Numbered from the stretch's first letter, positions 1 through 9,018 are shown. The stretch is 64,000 nt of DNA from an uncultured Acetatifactor sp. (GCA_934433135.1 CAKRZO010000018.1:1-64000), one strand, 5' to 3'. A program made the numbers and translations. The notes: generated by a model not told the origin, from the sequence alone.

Positions 1-3
1 AAA

Positions 4-91
4 CGGAGAAAGAGGGATTTGAACCCTCGCGCCGCGTGAACGACCTACACCCTTAGCAGGGGCGCCTCTTCAGCCTCTTGAGTATTTCTCC
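4..91 (-). tRNA. tRNA-Ser (anticodon GCT)
   Basis: Read on the minus strand this 88-nt stretch folds as a class II tRNA. The 7-bp acceptor stem GGAGAAA/TTTCTCC is followed by discriminator G. The anticodon stem CGCCC/GGGTG encloses the loop CTGCTAA, giving anticodon GCT at positions 57-55, which reads AGC/AGU serine codons. A long variable arm and a T-arm with GGTTCAAATCC are present. No CCA is encoded directly after the discriminator. The gene lies at the window edge, so a tRNA cluster could continue to the left. Confidence 0.95.
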
Positions 92-177
92 TCAATCTGA
101 ATAACGTCTCCACCAATATTTTATCATATTGGTTTCAGTTCATTCAATTGTCTGCCACATTTCGTAGCGCAAGCATT

Positions 178-206
178 ATTATACCCAAATACAGACAGTT
201 TGTCAA
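178..206 (-). promoter_or_regulatory. Consensus promoter of tRNA-Ser
   Basis: On the minus strand a perfect -35 TTGACA (206-201) and a perfect -10 TATAAT (183-178) are separated by exactly 17 nt. Transcription would start near 171, about 80 nt before the mature tRNA 5' end. No gene lies between, so this is the tRNA promoter with a leader removed by processing. Confidence 0.85.
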
Positions 207-298
207 TCACTTTTTCTTTTTTCTTTTCAAAATGGCACACCTGGCTGCAATGAACCGTTTTTAAGAAAACAAAAGGTCCGTTTCCTGTTGCTTCACAG

Positions 299-1006
299 TT
301 ATTTTACTTCATTAATAACCTTTTGAATCCGGTTCTGCACTTCTAAAGCAATTTCTCTGCTTTTCATATTTTTATATTCTTCATAATACATGGGTGGAAG
401 ATAATATAATTTTACTGTCACGGGTCTTATGGATTTCTCATCAAAAGGGACAAAAGAATCAATCAATGCGCAGGGGACAATCGGACAGTGAGACATCTGT
501 GCGCTTTTAAATGATCCGCCCTTAAAAGGCAGAAGTTCATTCCCTTTTCTGCTTCTGGTTCCTTCCGGAAATATAAGAAAATTATTTCCTTCCTTCACTC
601 GTTCAGCCATCGTTTTTATCACTTCCATGGACTGCCTCAAATCCTGACGGTCAATTCCGATCGAGCCCATAGCAGCAATTACCTGCTTAAGCAAAATGAC
701 ATTTGCCACTTCTTTCTTAAAAACAAAGGAAAACGGAACCGGACTGCTTTCTATAAATGCCAGAACATCAAACAATCCCTGGTGGTTTGGGAAAAAAATA
801 AAACCGTTTTCCTTCGGGATATTTTCAAGCCCATGAGCTTCTATAGTCACCCTTCCGGCTTTGTTTGCCTTTTTTGTTACTTTCTTTATATAAGCAAACG
901 ATTCCTGATAATTAACAGGCTTTCTTTTTCCGAATTTTCCTATACGGTAAACATAATAAGGTGCAGCAAGAAGCAGCCGCAATACCATCAATATAATACG
1001 TCTCAC
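299..1006 (-). CDS. plsC: 1-acyl-sn-glycerol-3-phosphate acyltransferase (PlsC family)
   Basis: A 235-aa acyltransferase that would acylate lysophosphatidic acid to phosphatidic acid in phospholipid synthesis, at the inner face of the membrane. The HX4D catalytic box is seen as NHQGLFD (His75, Asp80) and the substrate-binding box as FPEGTRSR near residue 146. Both have the spacing usual for the PlsC family. The N-terminus (residues 1-20) is hydrophobic and fits a membrane anchor. The start is GTG and overlaps the fumarase beta stop by 4 nt (GTGA), so translation is probably coupled. Confidence 0.88.
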   Translation of the reverse strand: MRRIILMVLRLLLAAPYYVYRIGKFGKRKPVNYQESFAYIKKVTKKANKAGRVTIEAHGLENIPKENGFIFFPNHQGLFDVLAFIESSPVPFSFVFKKEVANVILLKQVIAAMGSIGIDRQDLRQSMEVIKTMAERVKEGNNFLIFPEGTRSRKGNELLPFKGGSFKSAQMSHCPIVPCALIDSFVPFDEKSIRPVTVKLYYLPPMYYEEYKNMKSREIALEVQNRIQKVINEVK

Positions 1007-1563
1007 TTACATTCCTCGCTTCTATACTGGCTGATTGCAGATTCATAAAGGTTATTCCCATCGCAATCCATCACAACAATCACAGGAAAATCTTTCACTT
1101 CCAGCTTTCTTATGGCTTCCGTTCCCAAATCCTCATAGGCAATCACTTCCGAAGAAACAATCGCTTTCGACAAAAGCGCTCCGGCCCCTCCCACTGCAGC
1201 AAAATAAATCGCATGATCTCTTACAATCGCTTCTTTCACCTGTTGTGAACGTTTTCCTTTTCCAATCATTCCCCGCAGTCCAAGATCCAACAGCTCCGGT
1301 GCATACTTATCCATTCTGCTTGCAGTTGTAGGTCCTGCCGAACCAATCACTCTGCCTTCCCTTGCCGGCGACGGTCCCATATAATAGATCACATTATCTT
1401 TTAAGGGAAAAGGTAATTCCCTGCCCTCCTTAATCGCCTCCTGCATTCTTTTATGTGCTGCATCTCTTGCTGTGTAAACAGTGCCTGTCAGGTAAAGATA
1501 ATCTCCCGCTTTCAGACTTTTCGCTGCTTCTTCCGTAAATGGTACTTTCAAATATTTTTTCAT
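1003..1563 (-). CDS. fumB: Class I fumarate hydratase, beta subunit
   Basis: A 186-aa protein of the Fe-S hydro-lyase C-terminal (beta) family, found in two-subunit class I fumarases and in L(+)-tartrate dehydratase. It would pair with the alpha subunit encoded just upstream to hydrate fumarate to malate reversibly. The block MGPSPAREGRVIGSAGPTT is typical of the family. I chose the ATG at 1563 because GGAG lies 8 nt upstream; an in-frame ATG at 1587 lacks a ribosome binding site. Tartrate dehydratase is the alternative activity and cannot be excluded by eye. Confidence 0.88.
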   Translation of the reverse strand: MKKYLKVPFTEEAAKSLKAGDYLYLTGTVYTARDAAHKRMQEAIKEGRELPFPLKDNVIYYMGPSPAREGRVIGSAGPTTASRMDKYAPELLDLGLRGMIGKGKRSQQVKEAIVRDHAIYFAAVGGAGALLSKAIVSSEVIAYEDLGTEAIRKLEVKDFPVIVVMDCDGNNLYESAISQYRSEECK

Positions 1564-1592
1564 TTTTACTCTCCGTTCCGCAGGCATTTTCT

Positions 1593-2435
1593 TTACAAAA
1601 TTCTATGCACGTGACGATTCACATGACAACAGATATTGACTGCAACCGGCAATCCTGCAATATGTGTCGGATAAGTATTAATATTTACGGCCAATGCAGT
1701 AATGGTCCCTCCAAGTCCTCCCGGTCCGATACCGGACGCATTGATCTTTTGGAGCAGTTCTTCTTCCATCTGTTTTACGTAAGGAATCTCTGAGTGGCTG
1801 TTTATCGGTCTGGTCAGTGCTTCTTTTGCCAGAAGTGCACATTTTTCGAAGGTACCGCCGATCCCGACTCCTACTACCATAGGAGGACAGGCATTGGGGC
1901 CCGCATCTCTTACTGCCGTCAATACCGCATTTTTTACGCCTTCTTCTCCATCCGCAGGCTTAAGCATAAATATTCTGCTCATGTTTTCACTGCCGAATCC
2001 TTTCGGAGCCACAGTAACAGATACCTGCTCTCCGGGTACCATCTCATAGTGAATAACCGCCGGTGTATTATCTTTTGTATTCTCTCTCTGCAGTGGATCT
2101 TTTACAACCGATTTGCGGAGATAACCTTCCTTATATCCCTGACGTACCCCTTCCTGTATTGCACCTTCCAGGGATCCTCCGGTAAAGTGTACTTCCTGCC
2201 CGATCTTAAGAAAGATTACTGCCATACCGGTATCCTGACAAATCGGGATCCGATCCCCGGAAGCAATTACAAGATTTTCCTCCAACTGTTCCAGGATTTG
2301 TCTGCCCAACGGTGACTTTTCCTCCCGACCTGCTTTTTCCAGTGCAGCTCTCATATCTTCTGTCAGAGAATAATTCGCCTCTATACACATTTCTTTAACA
2401 TTTTGTGTGATTTCATCCACAGAAAAATTTCTCAT
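1593..2435 (-). CDS. fumA: Class I fumarate hydratase, alpha subunit
   Basis: A 280-aa protein of the Fe-S hydro-lyase N-terminal (alpha) family, carrying the oxygen-labile [4Fe-4S] cluster that activates the substrate hydroxyl. Candidate cluster cysteines are in CQDTG, GPNACPP and FEKCA, the three Cys positions conserved in this family. Glycine-rich IGPGGLGGT also fits. The beta subunit follows after 29 nt, giving the usual alpha-beta order for split class I fumarases. An oxygen-sensitive fumarase suits an obligate anaerobe. The gene symbol is by family only. Confidence 0.88.
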   Translation of the reverse strand: MRNFSVDEITQNVKEMCIEANYSLTEDMRAALEKAGREEKSPLGRQILEQLEENLVIASGDRIPICQDTGMAVIFLKIGQEVHFTGGSLEGAIQEGVRQGYKEGYLRKSVVKDPLQRENTKDNTPAVIHYEMVPGEQVSVTVAPKGFGSENMSRIFMLKPADGEEGVKNAVLTAVRDAGPNACPPMVVGVGIGGTFEKCALLAKEALTRPINSHSEIPYVKQMEEELLQKINASGIGPGGLGGTITALAVNINTYPTHIAGLPVAVNICCHVNRHVHRIL

Positions 2436-2466
2436 AATAATCGCTATTCCGTCCTTTTTAAGGCTT

Positions 2467-2871
2467 TTATTCAGTAATTTGTTTTAATATTCTATCCAGT
2501 TCTTCCGCTTCCGGTTGAGTCGGTTTCCACAAAATGTGCTGACCGTCATCGTGATAGCGCGGAATAAGATGCAGATGAAAATGCGGTACAGTCTGACCTG
2601 CAGCTTCTCCGTTATTTTGCACCAAATTCAAGCCGTCACAATGCAGCTTCTCTTTCAGCAAAAGAGCCATTTTCTTTGCAAGAACCATAGCCTTCGCTGC
2701 GGTTTCTTCCGGCAGTTCCAGCAAATCCTTTGCATGTTTTTTGGGCAAGATCAAGGCATGCCCTTTTGTAGCCGGTCCCAAATCCAATATTACGCGGAAA
2801 TTTTCATCTTCATATAGCGTTCTGGACGGGATCTGTCCGTTCGCAATCCTGCAAAAAATACACTGTTCCAT
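2467..2871 (-). CDS. HIT family nucleotide-binding protein
   Basis: A 134-aa histidine-triad protein, likely a nucleoside phosphoramidase or related nucleotide hydrolase of the HINT branch. The triad HFHLHL is at His97-x-His99-x-His101. An N-terminal CIFC pair (Cys4, Cys7) fits the zinc site of many bacterial members. The start at 2871 follows GGAG with 8-nt spacing; the longer frame to 2913 adds 14 residues without support. It lies 31 nt after the stop of fumA on the same strand. Confidence 0.9.
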   Translation of the reverse strand: MEQCIFCRIANGQIPSRTLYEDENFRVILDLGPATKGHALILPKKHAKDLLELPEETAAKAMVLAKKMALLLKEKLHCDGLNLVQNNGEAAGQTVPHFHLHLIPRYHDDGQHILWKPTQPEAEELDRILKQITE

Positions 2872-2909
2872 CGTTTTTTCTCCATTTCTATTATTTTTTA
2901 TCTTTTTTG

Positions 2910-3518
2910 TCACACAGTCCGTTTTCGTTCTCTTCTATGCTGTATAATGCACCATATTGTTCCTGCAGTAAAACCTGTGATCAATCCCCCCACATGCGCT
3001 GCATTATCTATGTTGTAACCGGTAAATCCGCTATAAAGAGAATATCCTATCATAAAAATGACCCTGACAGGCGTTACAGAAACAAACCGTTTGCCGCCGA
3101 ACAGTACCATAGCAAGAAGCACCCCATCCAGCCCGAAAACCGCACCACTCGCACCAATAGAAACCGCACGATCATTCAGCAGAACTTTGTAGGCTAAAGA
3201 AAGAAGATTTCCCCCGATTCCGGACAGCATATAAAACACGCCAAACCGGATATGCCCCAACTCCTTTTCCATCATGCTTCCCATAGCAACCAACAGAAGC
3301 ATGTTATTAAAGATATGATTTACTCCGCTGTGAAGAAACATTGCCCAGATAATCCGCCCGTATTCTTTTTGCAGAATCACCTGCCTTGCTCCCAGACAAC
3401 CTGCGTTATACAATGCATCTCCCTTTACCTGACAGGCGACATACACTGCCAGATTCACTGCGGCCAGACCGATACTGACAAAAGGCACATGATCATACCC
3501 GGATATTCTTCTGTTCAT
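2910..3518 (-). CDS. Rhomboid family intramembrane serine protease
   Basis: A 202-aa polytopic membrane protein with the rhomboid dyad: Ser124 in GASGAVFG and His175 in HVGGL. The HSGVNHIFNN segment (residues 63-72) also fits the family. Rhomboids cut transmembrane substrates within the bilayer; no substrate can be named here. About six hydrophobic segments are visible, the usual number for the minimal core. The start follows GAGG at good spacing. The reading frame just overlaps the upstream part of the HIT frame, supporting the shorter HIT start. Confidence 0.88.
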   Translation of the reverse strand: MNRRISGYDHVPFVSIGLAAVNLAVYVACQVKGDALYNAGCLGARQVILQKEYGRIIWAMFLHSGVNHIFNNMLLLVAMGSMMEKELGHIRFGVFYMLSGIGGNLLSLAYKVLLNDRAVSIGASGAVFGLDGVLLAMVLFGGKRFVSVTPVRVIFMIGYSLYSGFTGYNIDNAAHVGGLITGFTAGTIWCIIQHRRERKRTV

Positions 3519-3692
3519 GTTCTTTCCTCGCTTCCGGTTATACCGGATGGCATACTTCCCTTTTCCGCCATCCTTTCATAAACCCCAACTCTTCAGAACC
3601 ACATTTACAAAATCGCCTTTTCAAAACTTTTTGGGGATCTTAACAGTTACCATAAACCCTACATAAAGAGTACCACTTCTTTACCCATCCCG

Positions 3693-4988
3693 TCAATATG
3701 TTTTCCTGTAAATCAGTTTTATCCTGCCAACCCGAATCTCGTCCTCCTCTTCCAGTCTACGTTTTTCATACGGCTGCATACGCAATCCATTCTTGAAGGT
3801 TCCGTTCGTGGAATTCAGATCCTCAAGGCAATAAAAATCTTCTTCTTTGCTGATTCTTGCATGCATCCTGCTGACAGAAGGATCCTCCAGTATGCAGTTT
3901 GCCTCTTCTTTCCGTTTTCCGATCACAATCGGGCACAGATCCAAACAGGTAAAAAGTTCACCATCTTCCCTGAACAATCCCGGAGGCCCGGGGTTTTCCT
4001 CATCTTCCCGTATGTATAAAGTTTTTCCGAATTCTTCTGTTTCTTCCTCCTGGCGGGATGCCTGATAAACAAAATTTTCGCAAACACCCATTGCGGCTCT
4101 TTCATAATCATTTTCGTCTCCCTGATTCCATTCCTTCGCTCCATTTGCCGCCTGATAACCCGCCAGTTCCTCCTGAATCTGCCGCTGCAGCTGCATCCTT
4201 TCTTCCTTCTGCCGCTTTTTCCTTCCTTCAAACAGAAAACGAAATCCGTATTTTTCGCCTTCTTTTCTTCCTTCCAGTCTGTCTGCCGTTTCTTTTCTTA
4301 TGCCTGCTTCTGCTTTGCTTCCGGTTTCTGCTTCTGGCTTCGTTCCGGTTTCCAACTTTCTTTCCTTTTCCGGCCTGCCGTCTGCCCAAAGTTCGCTTAC
4401 CGTTTCCTGTTTCAGACCGCCTGCAGGCTGCCCTGCAGCTTCTTCCAGCCCCTTTGCATCCTCATAAATCTGCTCGTCCAGATAGCGAATTCCCAGCGTT
4501 TCATACCGTTCATATATCCTATAAACGCACTCAACCAAGGGAGTATCCTCATAATCCACACGATCCACAAGAAAGTCCATTAACTCCTTAAACCCGCATT
4601 CGCCTTCATAGTAAGGTATGTAAAAAAGAGAAAAATCATTTTTTTCCAGTTCTTGGTAAATCTGTTCCGGATACCAGATCAGATTCCCATCATTCAGCAA
4701 AAACCTTCCCAATTCCCTTTTGATTTTTTTCATACTCCATAAAAAATCTTTTAACCATTTTCTGGTAATTTTTCGTTCCCGAAATATTTGTGCTATGTTT
4801 TGAGAAGAAGAAATATCATAATACAAATATGCTTGATTATTGATATATCTCAGGCTGCAGGGAAGCAGTCCCCGGATTCCGCCCCTACTGACCATGCAAT
4901 ATTGGTACTTGCCTTCTTCCGGCTGCTTTTCCAGCAAAATTCTCTCATAATTACAATGCAGGTTCCTTACAAATTCCGTCTTCAGCAT
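3693..4988 (-). CDS. DUF6382/FHA-domain protein, last gene of the Tad pilus operon
   Basis: A 431-aa two-part protein. Residues about 1-185 match the DUF6382 type that accompanies Tad loci in Lachnospiraceae (from memory, not a search). A low-complexity Lys/Glu-rich linker (about 190-310) follows. The C-terminal 80 residues form an FHA domain with GKRKEEANC, DPSVSRMHARIS and NSTNGTFKNG, including the Ser, Arg-x-His and Asn residues that bind phosphothreonine. The role is probably phospho-dependent regulation or scaffolding of the pilus machine. The ATG follows GGGAGG and overlaps the upstream TadE gene by 38 nt. Confidence 0.8.
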   Translation of the reverse strand: MLKTEFVRNLHCNYERILLEKQPEEGKYQYCMVSRGGIRGLLPCSLRYINNQAYLYYDISSSQNIAQIFRERKITRKWLKDFLWSMKKIKRELGRFLLNDGNLIWYPEQIYQELEKNDFSLFYIPYYEGECGFKELMDFLVDRVDYEDTPLVECVYRIYERYETLGIRYLDEQIYEDAKGLEEAAGQPAGGLKQETVSELWADGRPEKERKLETGTKPEAETGSKAEAGIRKETADRLEGRKEGEKYGFRFLFEGRKKRQKEERMQLQRQIQEELAGYQAANGAKEWNQGDENDYERAAMGVCENFVYQASRQEEETEEFGKTLYIREDEENPGPPGLFREDGELFTCLDLCPIVIGKRKEEANCILEDPSVSRMHARISKEEDFYCLEDLNSTNGTFKNGLRMQPYEKRRLEEEDEIRVGRIKLIYRKTY

Positions 4989-5496
4989 CTTCTTTCTTTT
5001 CCTCCCAATAGTTTATCGTTTTTCGCAACAACCGTATCATCATACAGGGATCCATACGTCGCGCCTGAATTACAGCAGTGCAGTGAAACCGTCCTTGTTC
5101 GGATAATGAAAGAAAAGACAGGAATGGAGCTTTGGTTCTCCCCTTTTTTTCAATACGCACCTTTCCGCCTTTACACTCAAATACACTTTCTTCTTTTGAA
5201 AAGGCCATATAACGTTTTAATTCCAACAATGTTTCCTGTTGCTTTACCTTGTCTATCACCTGTGCAGGATCTTCCTGTGTATCCTGTACTGCACGTACAA
5301 CAAGCGAAGAGGCATCCTGCTCCAGGAGGCATCTGTTGTATTGAAAAAACATACTGTAGATTAAAAACAGATAAACCCCTATTGCAACAGGAAGTATCAA
5401 CGCAGCCTCTACCGTAAAATATCCGTTTAGTCTCTTTTTTCCCCTATTCCTTTTCCGCTTCACCGAACCGACAACCTTCCTTCCGTGTATTCCCAT
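4951..5496 (-). CDS. TadE-like pseudopilin
   Basis: A 181-aa protein with a basic N-terminus followed by GYFTVEAALILP and a single hydrophobic helix (about residues 27-50). This is the prepilin-type signal G/(x)xTVE cut by an A24 peptidase. The rest is a mostly soluble domain. TadE proteins are minor pilins that help assemble Flp pili. The gene lies between the prepilin peptidase and the DUF6382-FHA gene. Its name is by motif and context. Confidence 0.8.
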   Translation of the reverse strand: MGIHGRKVVGSVKRKRNRGKKRLNGYFTVEAALILPVAIGVYLFLIYSMFFQYNRCLLEQDASSLVVRAVQDTQEDPAQVIDKVKQQETLLELKRYMAFSKEESVFECKGGKVRIEKKGRTKAPFLSFLSLSEQGRFHCTAVIQARRMDPCMMIRLLRKTINYWEEKKEDAEDGICKEPAL

Positions 5497-5602
5497 AATT
5501 ACTCAAACATACCTATCTGCGGACAAATTTCATCTTCACATAGCTTTGGTACCGATTTTTGCTGACTTTTTCGCCAAGCTTGTAACAGCTCAGATGCATC
5601 AT

Positions 5603-6067
5603 TCACAAAGCTAAGTTTGAAAGCATTCCCATAAAATAACGTATCCAAAAAGCCGCTGCCAGAAAAGGAATATACGGAAGCCTTGTCCCACGCTTTGCAA
5701 ACCGGAATACCAGAAGCGCCAGTGCTGCCATTCCGATCAGAAACAGACTTAAGACCGCTGTTTCCAAGCATTGTACATACGGCAGCACAACCCCCGTAAC
5801 CATCAGTACTATTCCGTCTGCCTCTCCGATTTTTCCTGTCAGCCGCCCGGCTGCCCACAGCACAATTCCCGGAAGCAGACACAGAAAAAGTCCCATTCCC
5901 GTTTCCTGCAGCTCTCCTTTTTCTTTTACCTCTTTCAAAACCGCAATGCACTTTATAACCACTACCGAAATTCCCCCGCCCCATAACATCCATCGTGAAA
6001 CGCATCTGTCTCTGCTGTCAAAAAAACTTAATATTCCCAAATAAATTCCCATTCCGATTTGTAACAA
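5603..6067 (-). CDS. tadV: Prepilin peptidase (A24 family, TadV/CpaA type)
   Basis: A 154-aa integral membrane aspartic protease that would cleave the Flp and TadE-like prepilins of this operon. The two expected aspartates are seen: one after the first membrane segment (FFDSRDRCVSRW) and one in KIGEADG, the GxGD-type motif with Glu-Ala before Asp. Length fits short TadV/CpaA enzymes that lack the methylase domain. I use the TTG start at 6067 because GGAGG sits 6 nt upstream; the ATG five codons later has no such site. Confidence 0.82.
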   Translation of the reverse strand: MLQIGMGIYLGILSFFDSRDRCVSRWMLWGGGISVVVIKCIAVLKEVKEKGELQETGMGLFLCLLPGIVLWAAGRLTGKIGEADGIVLMVTGVVLPYVQCLETAVLSLFLIGMAALALLVFRFAKRGTRLPYIPFLAAAFWIRYFMGMLSNLAL

Positions 6068-6103
6068 ACAGTACCTCCCCTTTTCATTCCCTTTCTACAA
6101 AAA

Positions 6104-6946
6104 CTAAGGTGACGAAGAAACCGCACATCTTGTACAGGGCGGATAACGGTCTTCCGCCTGTGTACGGGGTATTGCCCTCAGGTAGCGAACCAAAGAAGGG
6201 CAATTTGTTGTGTTGTGAAATTTTTCCCCGTAAGGAGTTATATACACCTCTCCCGTTTCTTTTTCATTTCCGCACAATTCGCAGCCCCTGTACTTTTTTT
6301 CATACGGATTCTGTCCGGTTGCTGCTTCTTTTTTACTGCAAGAAGCAATTACTCTTTTCAGATAGCTGCAAGAAAGACTCTCATGGTAAACTTTTCCGTA
6401 AGTGGTAACATAAACCAGATCCGTTTTTTCGTCTTCATCCTTTTGGGGCGGTGCCACACAATAGCCTGTCCATGCTCTTGCATAAAAAACATTTCTTACC
6501 CAAAAACCTCTTACGCCGGGCAGCTTACAAAAGGGTCGAAACCGATACAGGAGCCTTACTTCCAGCTCCTCTTCCTCCCCCAAAGGTTCTGTCAGGCAGA
6601 TAATTCCGTTCGATCCGCCTTCTACCGGAGCACAATCCAGATACTGCTTTCCCAGATCAGACAAAATTACCGCCTTTGTCAGCAACCCGGCAGCCGTCAT
6701 TTCTCCGATCTGATAAAGCAGGCTTTCCTGATCTTCTTCCTCTGTCACTTCCTGATACAAATAACCCATGACAGCCGCCTGCCTGCCATACTTCCAAAGC
6801 GCTGTCTGTATATTTCCGTGAAGCCGCAAAAGTTCTATCGTGGAAGTCAGCTGGATAACAAAAAACAGCATAAGGGGCAAAATGACTGCAGCTTCCACCG
6901 TCATGCTGCCCCGATATTTTTCTTTTCTTTTTTTACAGATTTTCAC
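6104..6946 (-). CDS. TadE-like pseudopilin with duplicated Cys/His tail
   Basis: A 280-aa protein. The N-terminus has a prepilin signal (RGSMTVEAAVILP) and one hydrophobic helix up to about residue 40, as in TadE. The C-terminal third carries two copies of a small motif of about 45 residues: Tyr-x-Thr-x-Tyr-Gly, then His-x4-Cys, then Cys-x2-Cys. Copy 1 uses His188, Cys193, Cys222, Cys225; copy 2 uses His244, Cys249, Cys271, Cys274. This could bind metal or form disulfides on the cell surface. The start is supported by GAAGGAG just upstream. Confidence 0.78.
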   Translation of the reverse strand: MKICKKRKEKYRGSMTVEAAVILPLMLFFVIQLTSTIELLRLHGNIQTALWKYGRQAAVMGYLYQEVTEEEDQESLLYQIGEMTAAGLLTKAVILSDLGKQYLDCAPVEGGSNGIICLTEPLGEEEELEVRLLYRFRPFCKLPGVRGFWVRNVFYARAWTGYCVAPPQKDEDEKTDLVYVTTYGKVYHESLSCSYLKRVIASCSKKEAATGQNPYEKKYRGCELCGNEKETGEVYITPYGEKFHNTTNCPSLVRYLRAIPRTQAEDRYPPCTRCAVSSSP

Positions 6947-7253
6947 TAAAATCTCCTTCAGGAAATAGACCCGTTTTGAGGTTGGAGGTTTGTTTGCCCA
7001 TTACGGCAAGGATGGTTCTTTCTTTATTCCTTTCTTTGTCATTTCTACTGTTTTTCTATTTTTCCCGCTCATTTTATTTTCATTGCGCTTTATTTCATTT
7101 TCCGATTTATCCGGCTCTTATTTGCTGAAAGAGATCTTACTGCCTACCTATATTCTTCTTATTCGGATTCCTTTCTGAACCCGCATTTCCGAGCAGCTTC
7201 GCCTCAAAAAAGCAATGGAAAATCTTCACAGGCGATTTCGGGCGACACGCTTG
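6947..7253. other. 307-nt gap inside the Tad operon
   Basis: Between the DUF5702 gene and the TadE-like gene. It is A/T-rich with only very short frames on the minus strand (22-23 codons). A hydrophobic 62-codon plus-strand frame here is a by-product of T-rich sequence. I see no promoter or terminator that I would defend. Confidence 0.5.
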
Positions 7254-8735
7254 TCAGTACGCTTTGGTTCGATTCAGTTCTACACTGCTGCCGTAGCAGC
7301 TTTCCATCCATACCTCCGCCTGCAGTGCATCAATGCAGCCGTCTATCCGGAAGCAGGAATTGCCCGGAGTCTGACGGATATTCATTTCCACCAAATCCAT
7401 CATACGAAACGTCTGTTTTTTACCTGCGCTAAGCACCAGTAGAATTCTCAGATAGTCCTCGTATCCCAGCCCGGATCCGCTTTCTTCAGACGAATCCGGT
7501 AAATCCGGATCTTTCCCCAATTCTCCCAGAATACTCTCCAGGTCGCTGTGCCAGCTGATCGTATCTTTTAGCAAAGGAACTTTCTTTCCCTGCAGAAGAC
7601 ATTTTACATCATGTATACTTTCCACATAGGCCCATGCCAAAATAATCGCCGTCTGAAACAGAAATTTTAATTCCGGCAGCATGACCGCACCGGAAAGCAA
7701 AAGCGCAAGCGCCTCCGCTTCTGCCTGTTTTTCCTGATCGGTCAGCAAGAAAAAAACATTTGCTGCTTCCCGGATTCCGCAGATACGATGAACAATGCTC
7801 CTTAAATTGCCAATATCACTGTCCTTTCCGGCTATTACGTACTCTGTCTGATACTTCAGCAAACCTTCTGTCGGCGGGTTTAAGTAATTTCCGGTATAAC
7901 GCATAATATATTCCTGAAACAAAAGTTTCTCCGTAAAATCTACTCCGGATGTCAAAGGAAGATTGCCTGTATTACTTCCCTGATTTTTACTTCTTTCGCT
8001 GATCAGTCCGGACAGATCAACCGCTGTATCAGAAAGCTGATCCGTATCTTCTACGATCAGATATAAAATGCCTTTCCTGCGCTGTGCTTCCAGGGCGGTT
8101 GTTGGATTTTCAATTTCAATGGTTACCCAGTCTTCACCGTCCTGAATTTCCATTCCGTTATAGGATTCCAGTTCCTCATCTGCTTTCTTCTTTTCCTCTT
8201 CCATATCCTTTTCGTCGAATCCGTTTTCCTGAATGATCTCCAGCCAGCCCCCTAAAAGTTCCAGATAAGCCAGACCGATTTCATCCTTAACCGCCTGCGC
8301 AGCTCTTTTTCGAAAAACATCTCCCTCTTCATCCGTAGCCGCACGCACCCCCGTAATCTGCACTTCCTTAAGCTCCATTTTTAAAAGATCCTTTATAATT
8401 CCTGTTTGCGTAAGCAAAGTTTTCTCCGGAAGATTATGCTTTAAAAACCCTTCCAAATGCTCTTTGACGACCGTCAGAGACGGTTGCTTCTGGCCATAAG
8501 AAGTATCCACAAAGAAGAGATTGTATTGATTTAACATTTCTCTGTGATATTCTGCCAGAATACAATCCAGACTGATATCCGTAATCAGTTCCGTTTCCAG
8601 CCGAACGGTATTTCTTCGGATTCCCGTAAACAGAGATAAAAAAAGAGAAATCAAAAGCAGAAGCGTCAAAGCCGCATAAACCGTCATAGATCCTTCCCGC
8701 TCGGATTTTTTCTGTTTTTCTACGTAATTTTTCAT
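7254..8735 (-). CDS. DUF5702-type Tad-locus surface protein
   Basis: A 493-aa protein with a basic N-terminus, GSMTVYAALTLLLLISLFL and one membrane helix, resembling a prepilin-type signal. The remainder is a large, acidic extracytoplasmic domain. Proteins of this build and position are annotated DUF5702 in Lachnospiraceae Tad loci (family recalled, not searched). It may be a minor pilin or a pilus-associated surface protein. The start at 8735 follows GGAGG; the frame extends upstream to 8804 without a ribosome binding site. Confidence 0.68.
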   Translation of the reverse strand: MKNYVEKQKKSEREGSMTVYAALTLLLLISLFLSLFTGIRRNTVRLETELITDISLDCILAEYHREMLNQYNLFFVDTSYGQKQPSLTVVKEHLEGFLKHNLPEKTLLTQTGIIKDLLKMELKEVQITGVRAATDEEGDVFRKRAAQAVKDEIGLAYLELLGGWLEIIQENGFDEKDMEEEKKKADEELESYNGMEIQDGEDWVTIEIENPTTALEAQRRKGILYLIVEDTDQLSDTAVDLSGLISERSKNQGSNTGNLPLTSGVDFTEKLLFQEYIMRYTGNYLNPPTEGLLKYQTEYVIAGKDSDIGNLRSIVHRICGIREAANVFFLLTDQEKQAEAEALALLLSGAVMLPELKFLFQTAIILAWAYVESIHDVKCLLQGKKVPLLKDTISWHSDLESILGELGKDPDLPDSSEESGSGLGYEDYLRILLVLSAGKKQTFRMMDLVEMNIRQTPGNSCFRIDGCIDALQAEVWMESCYGSSVELNRTKAY

Positions 8736-8811
8736 GCTGCCTCCATCGCACAGACACTTTCCGGTTGAAAAATCGAGCCTCCGCTTTCCGTTCCGATGCC
8801 GCAACCGGGGG

Positions 8812-8982
8812 TCAGATTCGCCCTGCCTGAGATGTGATTTTTGAGAAAAGACTATTTACCAGCTGCGTAATCTGGCTTTTAAAGATAATCACCAGGCCGA
8901 TCAGTACCACAATAATCAGAATAATTTCCACCGTACCCATTCCGCTTTCTTCTTTCAGAAAGACTTTCCATTTTTTCTGCAT
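8812..8982 (-). CDS. Flp-type IVb major pilin
   Basis: A 56-aa reading frame that is easily missed because of its size. It encodes a short charged leader (MQKKWKVFLKEESG), then MGTVEIILIIVVLIGLVIIF, a hydrophobic pilin helix with the Glu5-like residue of type IV pilins, then a short polar tail. Cleavage would follow Gly14. AGGAGAG lies upstream at 7-8 nt. It sits between tadC and the DUF5702 gene, as expected for the structural pilin of a Tad system. Confidence 0.85.
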   Translation of the reverse strand: MQKKWKVFLKEESGMGTVEIILIIVVLIGLVIIFKSQITQLVNSLFSKITSQAGRI

Positions 8983-9018
8983 ATTTTCTCTCCTTTCGTA
9001 ATTTTGATCGGATGCTGT

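Noticed and set aside
4058..4591. 177-codon plus-strand frame
   Set aside because: Antisense to the low-complexity linker of the DUF6382-FHA gene; Pro/Leu/Phe-rich composition is a by-product.
5499..6005. Frame overlapping the prepilin peptidase and running to the TadE gene
   Set aside because: Gly/Ser/Arg-rich shadow; the peptidase frame has both catalytic Asp motifs and a ribosome binding site.
6990..7178. 62-codon hydrophobic plus-strand frame
   Set aside because: Arises from T-rich sequence in an operon gap on the other strand; no ribosome binding site or family match.
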